Source: Olivibacter jilunii
GTDB taxonomy: Bacteria; Bacteroidota; Bacteroidia; Sphingobacteriales; Sphingobacteriaceae
Direction: 5' to 3'
Assembly: GCF_900607235.1 (NCBI RefSeq)
Contig: NZ_LR027852.1
Span: 310,001-374,000, forward strand
DNA length: 64,000 bases
Position numbers and translations under genes: made by a program. Shown piece by piece: positions 25,739-35,465 of the stretch. Below the pieces are notes generated by a model. It searched no databases and was not told the origin of the DNA. It was given only the letters and a program-made list of their open reading frames with translations. Within the stretch, counting starts at the first letter, position 1, and each line of letters opens with the position of its first letter.

Positions 25739-26632
25739 TTAGAGAATGTAAAAAGATTCCGGATTCAGCGGCGCCGGTGTTTTACTTTCTTTCAGTAAAT
25801 TACAGGTATTAATATGGATGGTTCGTGCAACGGCAGTAACCGGTGTATCCGTTGGACGATTATCAAAAGGATCCTGGAGATGAGTGGCTGTTCTTTCGAG
25901 CAGTAGAAAACATCCGGATATGACCACCAGTAGCGGTATTTCATATATACTATCAATTTCACCCAGCGAAATGGATAAAGTAACTACAAAAACGTAAATC
26001 ATAAAATGCAGAAACAAGCGATAAGTAACCGGGAAGACCGTGTTTTTTATACGCTCTGCCATGCCCATCGCATCCGAGAACTTAACTAAAGTTGTGTTTA
26101 ATTGAACATGATAGAATTCGGTTAAATGTCCATCTTTCTTTAAACTCGCAATTTGTAACGCATTCATTTGCAACAGCGCTAGCGGTTTGTTACTATGGTT
26201 ATCCATTTCTCGCATATCCTCTGTATTGATTAGATCCTCTATGTTTTTTTTCGGATCCAAACCCCGTAAATTCTGCCCTAAACTATAGCACCATGCAACA
26301 TGCCGAAGCGCTATCTGCCGGATAATGGCTTGCTTTTCTTCGCTTACGAAGGATTGTAATTGAAGAACCAAACTTCGACTGTCGTTAACAATCGCGCCCC
26401 AAATTTTCCGGGCTTCCCACCAGCGGTCGTACGATTGGTTTAGATTAAAAGATAGTAGAACCGAAATCGCGGTGCCTATAAAGGCCGGTATAGCTATCGG
26501 CATTTGAGGAATGAAATCAATGAAATAAATAGCAATAGATTTCACAATCAGGCCGATGATAATAACATATACTATTTGTACGCGAATTTTTCTAAATATA
26601 TATGCAATTGGAATCTTGGTATTCGTCAGCAT
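25739..26632 (-). CDS. Bestrophin-family channel protein
   Basis: Membrane protein of 297 residues of the bacterial bestrophin (UPF0187) family. It has two hydrophobic segments near the N-terminus (VQIVYVIIIGLIVKSIAIYF, PIAIPAFIGTAISVLLSFN), the conserved NQSYDRWWEARKIWGAIVNDSR block that lines the pore, and two more segments around 205-250 (FLHFMIYVFVVTLSISL, IPLLVVISGCFLLLERT), then the calcium-clasp-like region DPFDNRPTDTP. Homologues form pentameric ion channels; bacterial ones such as KpBest conduct Na+. The selectivity of this protein is unknown. Monocistronic, upstream DNA holds short tandem repeats. Confidence 0.88.
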   Translation of the reverse strand: MLTNTKIPIAYIFRKIRVQIVYVIIIGLIVKSIAIYFIDFIPQMPIAIPAFIGTAISVLLSFNLNQSYDRWWEARKIWGAIVNDSRSLVLQLQSFVSEEKQAIIRQIALRHVAWCYSLGQNLRGLDPKKNIEDLINTEDMREMDNHSNKPLALLQMNALQIASLKKDGHLTEFYHVQLNTTLVKFSDAMGMAERIKNTVFPVTYRLFLHFMIYVFVVTLSISLGEIDSIYEIPLLVVISGCFLLLERTATHLQDPFDNRPTDTPVTAVARTIHINTCNLLKESKTPAPLNPESFYIL

Positions 26633-26922
26633 TTTTCCGTTCTTATTATTTTGCCATAATCTGTTGCATAATAGGTGTTTTTCATTAAAATGGCATTAGA
26701 AAGGGACGGTTTCTGCAACACAATCTTCGGTTCAAAAGGTCTGTATGTAGGGGCCTCTTTCGGGGTATATTCGCCACATATCCACGGTATATCCACGGTA
26801 TATTCGCCTTTAGGGTAGCAAACGTGAGCTTTTAGCGGTAAAGTAGCGAGTAGGTAGCGGTTAAAGAGAGGGTGAAGCAAAGAGCGCCGAACCGTAGCCC
26901 GGCACTCAAACCAAACACCATA
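26633..26922. repeat. Intergenic region with an 11-bp tandem repeat
   Basis: Two exact copies of ATATCCACGGT (26778-26788, 26789-26799) are flanked by two copies of GTATATTCGCC (26765-26775 and 26798-26808). The region lies between the bestrophin and COG0523 genes. An 84-codon open frame covers it, but its composition is set by the repeat and it has no recognisable protein features, so I treat it as non-coding. Confidence 0.5.
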
Positions 26923-28122
26923 TTATATCGATTGTGGAAATACATCTTCCCATGATGTGTCTTGCCAATTTTGCGCTTCGGCATCTGTGAGCAGGCAACC
27001 TTCGATTTCTTTCAAACATTTTTCCTTATTAAGGTACTGGCCAATAAATACCAGCTCGTTCTGACGATCTCCCCACCTTATATTCCATCTCTTCTCAATT
27101 TCTCCTTTGTATTCATGATAGGCTGCGTATCGAATTCTTTCTTCATAGGGCATGCTGCACCACCAGTGGCCCGCACTTTCTATGCGAAGGCTGCCGCCGG
27201 CCTGACTGAAGTTAATCGCTTTGTCAGGTCTGGAAGCCAGCCAAAACAGTCCTTTAGCCCGGATGATCGAATTGGGGTAGTCTTGATTAAGATAGTTATA
27301 CCATCTCATCGGATGAAAAGGCTTCGGCGATCTGAACACGAAGGAAGAAATGCCATATTCTTCCGTTTCCGGTATGTGTTCATCTTCCAGTTCTTTCTTC
27401 CAGCCAGCCGCATTTGAAGCTTCTTCAAAATTAAAGAGACCGGTATTTATAATAGTCGCCGGATCGACCCTGCCAAAAGCGGATCGAATGATGCGTGCAT
27501 CGGGATTTAGTTGTTTGATTGCCGCTTCCAATGTACCTATTGTATTTTCTGAGACAAGATCCGTCTTGTTGAGGATGATGACGTTTGCGAATTCTAATTG
27601 ATCTGTAAGTAGATTAACAATGGCACGGCTGTCATATACGTCGTCAGTGAGCGAGCGGTCAAGCAGTGTTTCCTGTGTGCTAAAATCCTGAAAGAAATTA
27701 AAACAGTCTACTACGGTTACCATGGTATCAATGTAACTGAACGAGCTGAGGTCGATACCTTGCTGTTGATCTACATAGCTCCAGGTTTGCGCTACGGGTA
27801 TCGGCTCCGAAATACCTGTACTCTCGATAAGTAAATAATCGAATCGATTCTCTCTGGCAAGCTTTTCCACTTCGACAACCAAATCTTCCCGCAGTGTACA
27901 ACAGATACAGCCGTTGCTCATCTCCACGAGTTTTTCCTCCGTTCGTGATAGTACATTTTCGCGACTTACCATTTGAGCATCGATATTGACTTCGCTCATA
28001 TCGTTCACAATCACAGCAACTTTTAGGTTCTCCTTGTTGTGCAATACATGATTTAACAGGGTCGTTTTTCCGGCACCTAGGAAGCCGCTTAATACCGTTA
28101 CAGGAAGTTTTTTTATTGCCAT
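26923..28122 (-). CDS. COG0523 (CobW/ZigA-like) GTPase, probable zinc chaperone
   Basis: G3E-family GTPase of 399 residues. It shows the P-loop [15 protein letters not shown], the metal-binding CxCC motif at Cys72-Cys75 (GCICCTL), the [11 protein letters not shown] block, the NKTD guanine motif, and a C-terminal CobW_C domain with [13 protein letters not shown]0523 proteins insert or deliver metals, and the zinc-starvation branch (ZigA/YciC, Zng1) is usually controlled by Zur. The shared, mirror-image operator region with the MerC/ABC genes at 28384-28439 supports a zinc role. It follows the 67-residue protein after 53 bases and is probably in the same transcript. Metal identity is inferred. 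Confidence 0.88.
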   Translation of the reverse strand: MAIKKLPVTVLSGFLGAGKTTLLNHVLHNKENLKVAVIVNDMSEVNIDAQMVSRENVLSRTEEKLVEMSNGCICCTLREDLVVEVEKLARENRFDYLLIESTGISEPIPVAQTWSYVDQQQGIDLSSFSYIDTMVTVVDCFNFFQDFSTQETLLDRSLTDDVYDSRAIVNLLTDQLEFANVIILNKTDLVSENTIGTLEAAIKQLNPDARIIRSAFGRVDPATIINTGLFNFEEASNAAGWKKELEDEHIPETEEYGISSFVFRSPKPFHPMRWYNYLNQDYPNSIIRAKGLFWLASRPDKAINFSQAGGSLRIESAGHWWCSMPYEERIRYAAYHEYKGEIEKRWNIRWGDRQNELVFIGQYLNKEKCLKEIEGCLLTDAEAQNWQDTSWEDVFPQSI

Positions 28123-28175
28123 ATCTAATTGTTCTTTACGTGTCCCAATTTGGGGTATACGCTTTGTTTAAAGGG

Positions 28176-28379
28176 TTACCGTTGTTTTTCGACTATTTCG
28201 AGCCAGGATACAATTTTTCGATAATGATCAAGACCATATAACCGGATAAATTCAATGGTTTCGGGATGCTTGTCTTGTTTGTAAATAGCCAACCGTCTTT
28301 TGGCAAAATCGGCGCAAAGAGGTATGCCGCACATTTTAGTGATACAGTAATGCCAGGCTTCGAAATCTTGTGGTATCAT
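28176..28379 (-). CDS. Small protein in the metal locus (67 aa)
   Basis: The ATG at 28379 gives a 67-residue protein, MIPQDFEAWHYCI...: a short helix, then CGIPLCADFAKRRLAIY and ETIEFIRLYGLDHYRKIVSW. Small proteins of this appearance occur in Bacteroidota as hypothetical proteins; no function is known to me. An upstream frame to 28439 would read through the operator and promoter and is not plausible. The gene is first after the promoter at 28398-28428, immediately ahead of the COG0523 GTPase, so it probably belongs to the same metal-starvation response. The Cys and His residues might bind metal, which is a guess. Confidence 0.7.
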   Translation of the reverse strand: MIPQDFEAWHYCITKMCGIPLCADFAKRRLAIYKQDKHPETIEFIRLYGLDHYRKIVSWLEIVEKQR

Positions 28380-28383
28380 TTTG

Positions 28384-28439
28384 ATGCAATTAAGTTGCAA
28401 ATGTAAATACTGTTTTGTTATTTTGCAACTTAATTGCAT
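28384..28439. promoter_or_regulatory. Paired mirror-image operators (probable Zur-type sites)
   Basis: An exact 18-bp inverted repeat, ATGCAATTAAGTTGCAAA (28384-28401) and its reverse complement (28422-28439), is separated by 20 bp. Each arm is itself a dyad, TGCAA-N5-TTGCA. Between divergent genes, these sites cover the promoter boxes of both directions. The locus content suggests a zinc-responsive Fur-family repressor, but the repressor is not in the window and its site in this phylum is not known to me. Confidence 0.7.
28398..28428 (-). promoter_or_regulatory. Leftward promoter of the metal locus
   Basis: Minus-strand TTG (28426-28428), 20 bases, TACATTTG (28398-28405) fits the Bacteroidota consensus. 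The -33 box sits in one operator copy and the -7 box in the other. A symmetrical but weaker plus-strand set (TTG at 28395-28397, TTATTTTG near 28418-28425) would drive the MerC operon. Confidence 0.6.
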
Positions 28440-28456
28440 TTGTTAATTATTAAATA

Positions 28457-28882
28457 ATGAAAGTCATGAAAGTAACGTTACTGGGAAAAATGGACAGGGT
28501 TGGTATGACGGCTTCCGCTTTATGTGCTATCCACTGTGCATTGATGCCATTTGTAATAACCTTGCTGCCTCTAGTTGGGCTCGAATTTCTGTCCAATCCC
28601 TGGGTGGAAGTTGCTGTAATTGCTTTATCGGTGCTTGTCGGTATGGCTTCGTTGATTCCTTCTTATCTCAAGTATCACCGTAAGATGTTACCGCTTTTGA
28701 TGTTAACCATAGGCTTTATACTGATTTTTGGAGCCCACTTACTTGGTTTTCACGAAATGGAACCGGTCCTTGTGCCCTTAGGAGGGTTCACCATCGCGGG
28801 TGCCCATTTTTTAAATTGGAAATTCAACAAGCCTTATCATTGCGCTGCTTGCATCGCCGAAAATAAAAATGAATCTAGATGA
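28457..28882 (+). CDS. MerC-domain membrane protein
   Basis: Protein of 141 residues with four hydrophobic segments and the MerC hallmark at the first helix, ASALCAIHCALMP (Cys23, Cys27), plus a second Cys pair near the C-terminus (HCAAC, Cys129/Cys132). Classic MerC carries Hg2+ into the cell, but MerC-domain proteins in Bacteroidota are often part of Zur/zinc loci. There are no mer genes here. It is the first gene of a four-gene plus-strand operon and overlaps the next gene by four bases. A second ATG at 28466 is possible. A role in zinc handling is inferred from the neighbourhood. Confidence 0.85.
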   Translation: MKVMKVTLLGKMDRVGMTASALCAIHCALMPFVITLLPLVGLEFLSNPWVEVAVIALSVLVGMASLIPSYLKYHRKMLPLLMLTIGFILIFGAHLLGFHEMEPVLVPLGGFTIAGAHFLNWKFNKPYHCAACIAENKNESR

Positions 28883-29514
28883 GTGTGCTTATATCTTATA
28901 GCGATCTCGAGGTGCGGTATAAGAATGGCATTGGTTTATCATTTCCGGGATTTGAAGTCGACAAAGGGACGCATTGCTTGATTCTTGGAGATTCGGGCAC
29001 TGGAAAAACCACCTTGCTGCATGTCTTATGTGGTCTTATGAAGCCGTCGTCGGGCATTGTAACCGTAGCAGGTGTCGATATTTATGGATTATCTCCGAAG
29101 CGAATGGACCAATTCCGCGGACAGCATGTTGGGCTGATTTTTCAACAGGCCCATCTTATCAAAAGCCTAACGGTCCTTGAAAATCTCAAAATGGCGCGTT
29201 GGCTGTCCGGATTAGCAGAAAACACGAGTGAGTTATCTGCGATATTGGAGAGATTAAATATGGGCGACAAAATTAAAAGTTATCCCCATGAGCTAAGTCA
29301 GGGACAACTACAGCGTGCTGCTATTGCTAGGGCTCTCGTGAACCGACCTCGGCTGCTGATAGCCGACGAACCCACTTCTGCGCTGGACGACCATAATGCG
29401 GAGGCCGTGATTGCACTTTTATTAGAGCAGGCACAAAGTTACGGTGCAACTTTGCTGATTGCCACGCATGATAAAAGACTAAAGGACAAATTTTCTAGCA
29501 CCTATATATTGTAA
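28879..29514 (+). CDS. LolD/MacB-type ABC transporter ATPase
   Basis: ATPase of 211 residues that pairs with the FtsX permease downstream. Walker A GDSGTGKTTLLH, Q-loop GLIFQQAHLIKSLTVLEN, signature LSQGQLQRAAIARAL, Walker B LLIADEPTSALDD and H-loop LLIATHD are all intact. It is the short MacB/LolD type that energises mechanotransmission or export, not uptake through a channel. It overlaps the MerC gene by four bases and precedes the permease by three. In Vibrio a comparable ATPase/permease pair belongs to a zinc-regulated cluster (zrg), which is the closest parallel I know. Confidence 0.88.
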   Translation: MSVLISYSDLEVRYKNGIGLSFPGFEVDKGTHCLILGDSGTGKTTLLHVLCGLMKPSSGIVTVAGVDIYGLSPKRMDQFRGQHVGLIFQQAHLIKSLTVLENLKMARWLSGLAENTSELSAILERLNMGDKIKSYPHELSQGQLQRAAIARALVNRPRLLIADEPTSALDDHNAEAVIALLLEQAQSYGATLLIATHDKRLKDKFSSTYIL

Positions 29515-29517
29515 AGA

Positions 29518-30744
29518 ATGAAGCTATTCCGCATTGTCTGGAAGACTATTATTTATAATTTTTCCTCGTCGGCACTTTGCATACTTCTGTCTGCATTGGG
29601 AACGGCGATTTTGTGTCTGGTTTTGCTGCTGTCGTCGCAGATCAATCGGCAGATCAGCTTGAATGGCAGCCACGTTGATCTGGTAGTTGGTGCTAAGGGA
29701 AGTCCTTTGCAGTTGATTTTAAGCAGTATTTTTCACGTCGATTATCCTACGGGAAATATTCTGCTAGATGATGCGCGCAAAATAGCGGCTCATCCATTGG
29801 TTAAGTTGGCCGTGCCACTATCTATAGGAGATAATTACCAAGGATTCCGGATTGTCGGGACTGACAGCCGCTTTCTCGATCTGTATGGTCTTCATTTAGT
29901 TTCGGGTAAATGGGGAACGAGCGACTTTGAAGCGGTGATAGGTCATGAAGTAGCCAAATCAGAAGGACTTAAATGTGGGGATAAAATTGTCGGAGCGCAT
30001 GGTCTGGCCGATAGTGGAGATCTTCACGGTGATCATCCTTATACTATCGTAGGGATCTTGGAGGAGAGTCGTAGTATAGCGGATCGCTTGGTACTGACGA
30101 ATTTGTCAAGCGTTTGGCATATGCATGAACATGAGCATCAGCATCAGGAACATCAGCGTCAACATCAAGAAAAGGAAGAGGTGCATGACTTGTTGAATAT
30201 GAATGTACAAGGAAGAGAGATTACAAGTATGTTGATTCGTTATAAGAATCCTACGGCCGTCGCTATGTTCCCACGACTGGTTAATCAGACTACCAACATG
30301 CAGGCCGCTTCACCGGCAATAGAGAGTGCTCGCTTGTTTTCAATGATGGGAGTCGGTTTGGATGCGGCGAGCGTTTTAGCTGTGGTACTTATGCTAATGG
30401 CTGCTATAAGTGTCTTTGCCAGTCTTTATAACTCGTTTAAAAACAGGAAATATGAGCTGGCGATCATGCGGTCTATGGGTGCCGCTAAACGCGTCTTATT
30501 TAAGCTGATGCTACTAGAGGGGATGCTGATTACAGCAATGGGCGCTATATCCGGTGTTCTATTGGCTCACATTGCCGCCCTTGCCATCGCTGTAGAGGAA
30601 GGTGGACATTTTGTCGATGCCTATGGTTTCGGGATTGAAGAAATTTCCGTTGTGCTGGCGGCTTTATTGCTGGGATTCAGCGCGGCGTTGATACCTGCAG
30701 CAAAGGCCTATTCTACTCCAATTTCGGAAACCTTAGCTAAATAA
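29518..30744 (+). CDS. FtsX-like ABC permease with His-rich loop
   Basis: Membrane protein of 408 residues with one N-terminal helix (about 18-40), a large periplasmic MacB-PCD-like domain and three C-terminal helices (about 278-302, 325-350, 375-395), the MacB/LolE plan. A striking His-rich segment runs from about residue 200 to 225 (HMHEHEHQHQEHQ then RQHQEKEE...) inside the periplasmic domain, and HGDHP occurs before it. Such runs are typical of zinc-binding loops in ZnuA, ZIP and Zrg proteins. Together with its MerC and COG0523 neighbours this points to a zinc system. The precise job (import, or release of zinc from a partner) is unknown. Confidence 0.85.
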   Translation: MKLFRIVWKTIIYNFSSSALCILLSALGTAILCLVLLLSSQINRQISLNGSHVDLVVGAKGSPLQLILSSIFHVDYPTGNILLDDARKIAAHPLVKLAVPLSIGDNYQGFRIVGTDSRFLDLYGLHLVSGKWGTSDFEAVIGHEVAKSEGLKCGDKIVGAHGLADSGDLHGDHPYTIVGILEESRSIADRLVLTNLSSVWHMHEHEHQHQEHQRQHQEKEEVHDLLNMNVQGREITSMLIRYKNPTAVAMFPRLVNQTTNMQAASPAIESARLFSMMGVGLDAASVLAVVLMLMAAISVFASLYNSFKNRKYELAIMRSMGAAKRVLFKLMLLEGMLITAMGAISGVLLAHIAALAIAVEEGGHFVDAYGFGIEEISVVLAALLLGFSAALIPAAKAYSTPISETLAK

Positions 30745-30747
30745 TAT

Positions 30748-31209
30748 ATGTTATTTCGACGACTGTTTGCATCGATTCTTTTGTTCACCTTTACAGCACA
30801 GGCTCAAACGCCCGATCATCAGCCGATGATGAATAAGGTTTGGGAGGCCTTTGATCAGTTGATGTACAAAGTTACAACAGAAGATGACGGTACTACCGTT
30901 TATACGCCTCACTTTCCCAAGGTATTGAAAGATTTGGATCATACGACGGTAACATTACCCGGTTATATGGTGCCTTTTGAATTGGGACGGGATCATCATA
31001 TGTTTATGCTATCGGTTCTTCCCGTGATGCAGTGCATGTTTTGCGGTCAGAATGGGATCCCGCCACTGGTGCAGGTGACCATGAAAAGTGGAAAGGCAAG
31101 GTTTTCCAACAATCCGTTCAAAATAAGGGGAAAGGTGTATTTAAATACCAACCTCGAGAAAGGTGCGGAAATACAGATTTTGGATGCCGAAGTTGTTGAA
31201 CAGGACTAA
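30748..31209 (+). CDS. DUF3299-like periplasmic protein
   Basis: Exported protein of 153 residues with a signal peptide ending in AQAQ (about 1-20) and a core containing VTLPGYMVPFELG, FMLSVLPVMQCMFCGQNG (Cys96, Cys99) and RGKVYLNTNLEKGAEIQIL. This fits DUF3299, a family that occurs next to FtsX-type ABC pairs in zinc-regulated clusters. The Cys pair and DHH sequence before it (RDHHMF) could bind metal. Last gene of the MerC operon. Function is not established; association with zinc is inference from context. Confidence 0.8.
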   Translation: MLFRRLFASILLFTFTAQAQTPDHQPMMNKVWEAFDQLMYKVTTEDDGTTVYTPHFPKVLKDLDHTTVTLPGYMVPFELGRDHHMFMLSVLPVMQCMFCGQNGIPPLVQVTMKSGKARFSNNPFKIRGKVYLNTNLEKGAEIQILDAEVVEQD

Positions 31210-31301
31210 GCTTGAGGAACAATAACCAATCATTCGGAAGCCATTCAGCCGCTACTATTGTCATCCAAATGTCGAATCGACTTAATTGTTGGCAAAAATA
31301 T

Positions 31302-31332
31302 TTTGAAGTGTGTACTTTTTACACTATCTTTG
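31302..31332 (+). promoter_or_regulatory. Promoter of small RNA copy 1
   Basis: TTTG (31302-31305), exactly 19 bases, TATCTTTG (31325-31332): a full match to the Bacteroidota consensus. The spacer contains the dyad GTGTA-CTTTT-TACAC (31310-31324), a possible repressor site. A 25-base block (TATTGTCAT..AAATGTCGAATCGA) at 31256-31280 is also shared with copy 2. Confidence 0.75.
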
Positions 31333-31337
31333 TGTCA

Positions 31338-31402
31338 TCATAATTTAGGTTTATAATTGGTTAGTTAAAAGTCTTCAATCTCCCCGGTTGAAGACTTTTT
31401 TT
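31338..31402 (+). ncRNA. Candidate intergenic small RNA, copy 1
   Basis: A short transcript of about 65 nt is predicted between the promoter at 31302-31332 and an intrinsic terminator with stem GTCTTCAA (31371-31378)/TTGAAGAC (31388-31395), loop TCTCCCCGG and a seven-T tail. The whole unit from 31309 to 31402 is identical to 35311-35404 except for one base. It has no ATG and no room for a peptide. The next gene downstream is convergent, so it is not a leader. The C-rich loop and unpaired 5' part could base-pair with targets. Transcription start is estimated. No Rfam family is claimed. Confidence 0.7.
31367..31402 (+). terminator. Intrinsic terminator of small RNA copy 1
   Basis: Eight-base-pair stem GTCTTCAA/TTGAAGAC preceded by AAAA and followed by seven Ts, so A-T pairs can extend it. 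The hairpin is identical in copy 2. Confidence 0.8.
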
Positions 31403-31464
31403 ATTTCATGTTTAGCAATATAGCGATACGTTAGCAAGTACAAATCAAGCTTCGATATTACCGA

Positions 31465-32348
31465 CTATTCCATAAATACACCGGGTTCTTTTTTATTGTC
31501 TAAAAACTCTTCAGCCATAGGGATCCACCAGCTGGACCTTGCCATCATACCGATATGTGTAGTACCTGGTAAGATAGCCATGCGAGAAGTAGACATTTCG
31601 CCGAAGTCGCCCATTTTAGCACCACCCTTCATGCGCATCAGCTCATTGGCATGTTCATAGCGAATACCGTCCGCATCACCTAATAACATGAGGATAGGAA
31701 TATCCATTTTACGAACGTCTTCTGTCCAATCGTAAGGTTTTAAATCAATGCTCATTGTCTTGGTGAAAAACTCATTAAATTTCTCTGGATGAGGAGAAAG
31801 GGCTTTATAAGCATCTTCTAATGGCGAGCCTTTAAACATATCTGCAGTCATCGTTGCGAACGTTTTTTCCGTTTCGGGCCACCAACCATCGTGTTTATAC
31901 GCACCAGATACAATCACTAGTTTTTTCACTTGTTCCGGATGGCGGATACCCATTTGGAAAGCAACTCCGCCACCCATGCTATAACCGAGTATGTCAGCGC
32001 TATCGATGTGAAGGTGTTTAAGTAACTCGCTAATATCATCCGCCATATTTTCGTAACTGAGCGCACGGGGAATGTCAGCTGTACGGCCGTGCCCCTGCAT
32101 CTCTGCTACCACAATTTTTCTGTTTTTGAAAAGAGGAATAATTTGTTCCCAGTTCATCGGAATGGTCATAAACGAACGTGAATCAGTACAAGCGGTGCTC
32201 CCTCGCCGTGCACTTCATAATACATCTTTAAACCATTTATTGGCGCATAACCCGTTTTGTTCTGAGATGGCTGGGCATAAAGTTTTACTTGGAATCCTTG
32301 TGAGACGACAATTAGTGCAAGGATGATACATGTTCTTAACGATTTCAT
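31465..32348 (-). pseudogene. Frameshifted secreted alpha/beta-hydrolase
   Basis: Two adjacent minus-strand frames together make one alpha/beta-hydrolase. The first part, from the ATG at 32348, has a signal peptide (to about LYAQ) and runs GLKMYYEVHGEGAPLVLIH before shifting out of frame into VRL and a stop. The second part continues in the next frame with FMTIPMNWEQIIPLF, the nucleophile elbow GYSMGG and the His region PGTTHIG. At 32177/32176 the DNA reads CACGTTCG where the family needs CAC-GGT-TCG, so one G is missing in the conserved HG oxyanion motif. Either a real inactivating deletion or a sequencing error. Without the shift the enzyme would have about 290 residues; substrate unknown. 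Confidence 0.85.
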
Positions 32349-32666
32349 ATTCTTTGTTTTAGATAATAGTTGCAAATAGAAAAATAACTTGTTGTGTTTT
32401 ATATAGCGCTTTATAAAACAAAGGTACGGGCCATTGCCTTATGAGATGAGGGGTAAAATTGGCAATGTGAAGGGGGGATTACGACAATGTGATGGTTGGG
32501 TCAACGAGTCAATTCATCGGTAGTTAGGTTATCAAGTTAAATGGTAGGTTTTAAGGAGAGAAACAGTGAATTTGCCGATGCGGTCATTCACTGGCCACGG
32601 TTGTTAGTTCGTGAAGCTGCAAAACAAAGCGATGAAACATCCATCGCTTTGTTTAAACTATAGTTA
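32349..32666. other. Non-coding gap between hydrolase and katG
   Basis: Upstream DNA of the minus-strand hydrolase and downstream DNA of katG. A TACCTTTG box is present on the minus strand at 32419-32426, without a clear -33 partner, about 70 bp before the hydrolase start. The katG terminator hairpin occupies 32622-32654. Nothing else is evident. Confidence 0.4.
32622..32654 (-). terminator. katG terminator
   Basis: Perfect 13-bp inverted repeat AAACAAAGCGATG (32622-32634) and CATCGCTTTGTTT (32642-32654), 12 bp past the katG stop, with a T-rich end on the minus strand (TTTGTTTTGC). Confidence 0.75.
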
Positions 32667-34967
<2,301 letters not shown>

Positions 34968-35303
34968 TTATTTATCACTTAAGTACTCGTACAAACGGAC
35001 TACAGCTACTGGTTTCTTGTGGCTTGTTTATGTAATTGGCTAATAAAGTACGTGTCGTTTTCGCTGTAGACGCTAACAAAATTTTTAATTAAGTTGCGAA
35101 TAAATATTTAAAGTAGCAAGTGTGTCTTTGGTTTTTTGAGTTGTTGAAACGTTGTGTGGTGACTAGTAGCCTCTGGTTTCTCAAATCACTTGTTGAGATG
35201 GAGATACGAATAGCCACATGCTGAAATCCAACTGCTAGTAGCAGCCAATATTGTCATGAAAATGTCGAATCGATTGCCGGGTCTAAAGTTTCGGTGAAAA
35301 TAG

Positions 35304-35334
35304 TTTGTAATGTGTACTTTTTACACTATCTTTG
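35304..35334 (+). promoter_or_regulatory. Promoter of small RNA copy 2
   Basis: TTTG (35304-35307), 19 bases, TATCTTTG (35327-35334), with the same GTGTA-CTTTT-TACAC dyad (35312-35326) between the boxes. The shared upstream block TATTGTCAT..AAATGTCGAATCGA lies at 35249-35273. The -33 box is kept although the surrounding bases differ from copy 1, suggesting selection. Confidence 0.75.
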
Positions 35335-35339
35335 TATCA

Positions 35340-35404
35340 TCATAATTTAGGTTTATAATTGGTTAGTTAAAAGTCTTCAATCTCCCCGGTTGAAGACTTT
35401 TTTT
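35340..35404 (+). ncRNA. Candidate intergenic small RNA, copy 2
   Basis: Second copy of the about 65-nt transcript unit described at 31338. 35311-35404 differs from 31309-31402 at one position only (A for G near 35336, just after the -7 box). Terminator stem GTCTTCAA (35373-35380)/TTGAAGAC (35390-35397), seven-T tail to 35404. The downstream gene (35466-36419) is on the other strand, so this too is a stand-alone unit. DNA outside the unit is unrelated between the copies apart from the upstream block, which argues for a duplicated gene and not a large recent segmental duplication. Confidence 0.7.
35369..35404 (+). terminator. Intrinsic terminator of small RNA copy 2
   Basis: Same stem, C-rich loop and seven-T tail as copy 1. 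It could also work against the convergent MarR-GNAT transcript because the stem is flanked by A/T runs. Confidence 0.8.
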
Positions 35405-35465
35405 GTAGTATCAATTTGCCCGAGTCACTATCGAAATAAGAATAATCTAGATAAAGTCCGACTAG

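Noticed and set aside
26626-26880. 84-codon open frame on the minus strand
   Set aside because: Overlaps the bestrophin start and consists largely of the short tandem repeat; no protein features.
28457-28882. Part of a mercury-resistance operon
   Set aside because: MerC domain only; no merA, merR, merT or merP in the region, and zinc-type neighbours.
31338-31402. Leader or riboswitch of the next gene
   Set aside because: The unit ends in its own terminator and the next gene is on the opposite strand in both copies.
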